Positions 64,000 through 64,000 of a stretch of 64,000 nt of DNA are shown here, piece by piece. Origin of the DNA: Agrypnia vestita (Eukaryota; Arthropoda; Insecta; Trichoptera; Phryganeidae); contig JADDOH010009997.1 in the NCBI GenBank assembly GCA_016648135.1, positions 1 through 64,000 on the forward strand, given 5' to 3'. Position 1 is the stretch's first letter; the number at the start of each line of letters is the position of its first letter. A model generated the notes under the pieces. It saw nothing but the letters and a program-made list of their open reading frames with translations. It was not told where the DNA came from and searched no databases. A program made the translations under genes and the position numbers.

Positions 64000-64000
64000 C

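Overview
The window looks like intronic and intergenic DNA of an insect, most likely a moth or butterfly (Lepidoptera). It is AT-rich and has no bacterial gene organisation. The short GGTACCTAC-type motifs are typical of Lepidoptera (for example around 48,090-48,150), CCTAA (insect-telomere-type) runs occur, and there are many degraded RTE-, jockey/CR1- and Penelope-like retroelements, SINEs and palindromic MITEs. I find one convincing host coding segment: a 160-bp, GC-rich exon on the minus strand (54,396-54,555) with splice signals on both sides. It encodes the stretch just before transmembrane segment S1 of a KCNQ (KQT) voltage-gated potassium channel. No other KCNQ exon is visible, so most of the window is probably KCNQ intron, at least on the low-coordinate side. 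All other coding sequence is transposon-derived and mostly broken. Layout: 1-5.3 kb holds two RTE-like LINE tails (one split by a solo LTR) and a jockey/CR1-like LINE tail. 5.6-8.4 kb holds foldback MITEs and three Penelope-like (PLE) segments, one still encoding a GIY-YIG motif. 9-17.2 kb holds an RT palm fragment, more MITEs, a PLE split by a MITE, LINE C-termini and a repeat whose minisatellite has only one unit. 17.2-23.3 kb is mostly unassigned, with a CpG-rich island at 18.7-19.1 kb, a SINE and members of a repeat family carrying ACTCCCTTTCT motifs. 23.8-25.9 kb is a large inverted pair of repeats around a 746-bp TIR element. 26.9-28.3 kb is a jockey-like LINE into which a Penelope-type foldback inserted, with an 11-bp target duplication. 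28.7-29.2 kb is a near-perfect hairpin MITE. 31.3-32.4 kb is a young 5'-truncated RTE LINE (12-bp TSD) next to a PLE inverted repeat. 34.6-39.5 kb holds a solo LTR, LINE tails, a large PLE inverted repeat, a SINE and a LINE nested in a LINE. 42.4-46.6 kb holds a repeat carrying a 10-unit 28-bp minisatellite, an LTR-like repeat, an RTE tail and an L2-like LINE tail. 53.8-55.5 kb holds a degenerate array of reverse transcriptase motifs, the KCNQ exon and two LINE tails. 57.4-63.96 kb holds LTR-like repeats, RTE fragments, a SINE, a mariner pseudogene and another LINE tail. The most notable recurring signal is a motif CTGANGA, short hairpin, GAAAC. This is the conserved core of a hammerhead ribozyme; it occurs intact ten times and degenerate about seven more times, nearly always in long inverted repeats, and three of these units carry Penelope GIY-YIG or GIY-YIG-tail sequence. 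This fits published knowledge that Penelope-like elements carry minimal hammerhead ribozymes in their terminal repeats. Several independent families are represented here, and in one the stop codon of an ORF lies inside the ribozyme core.
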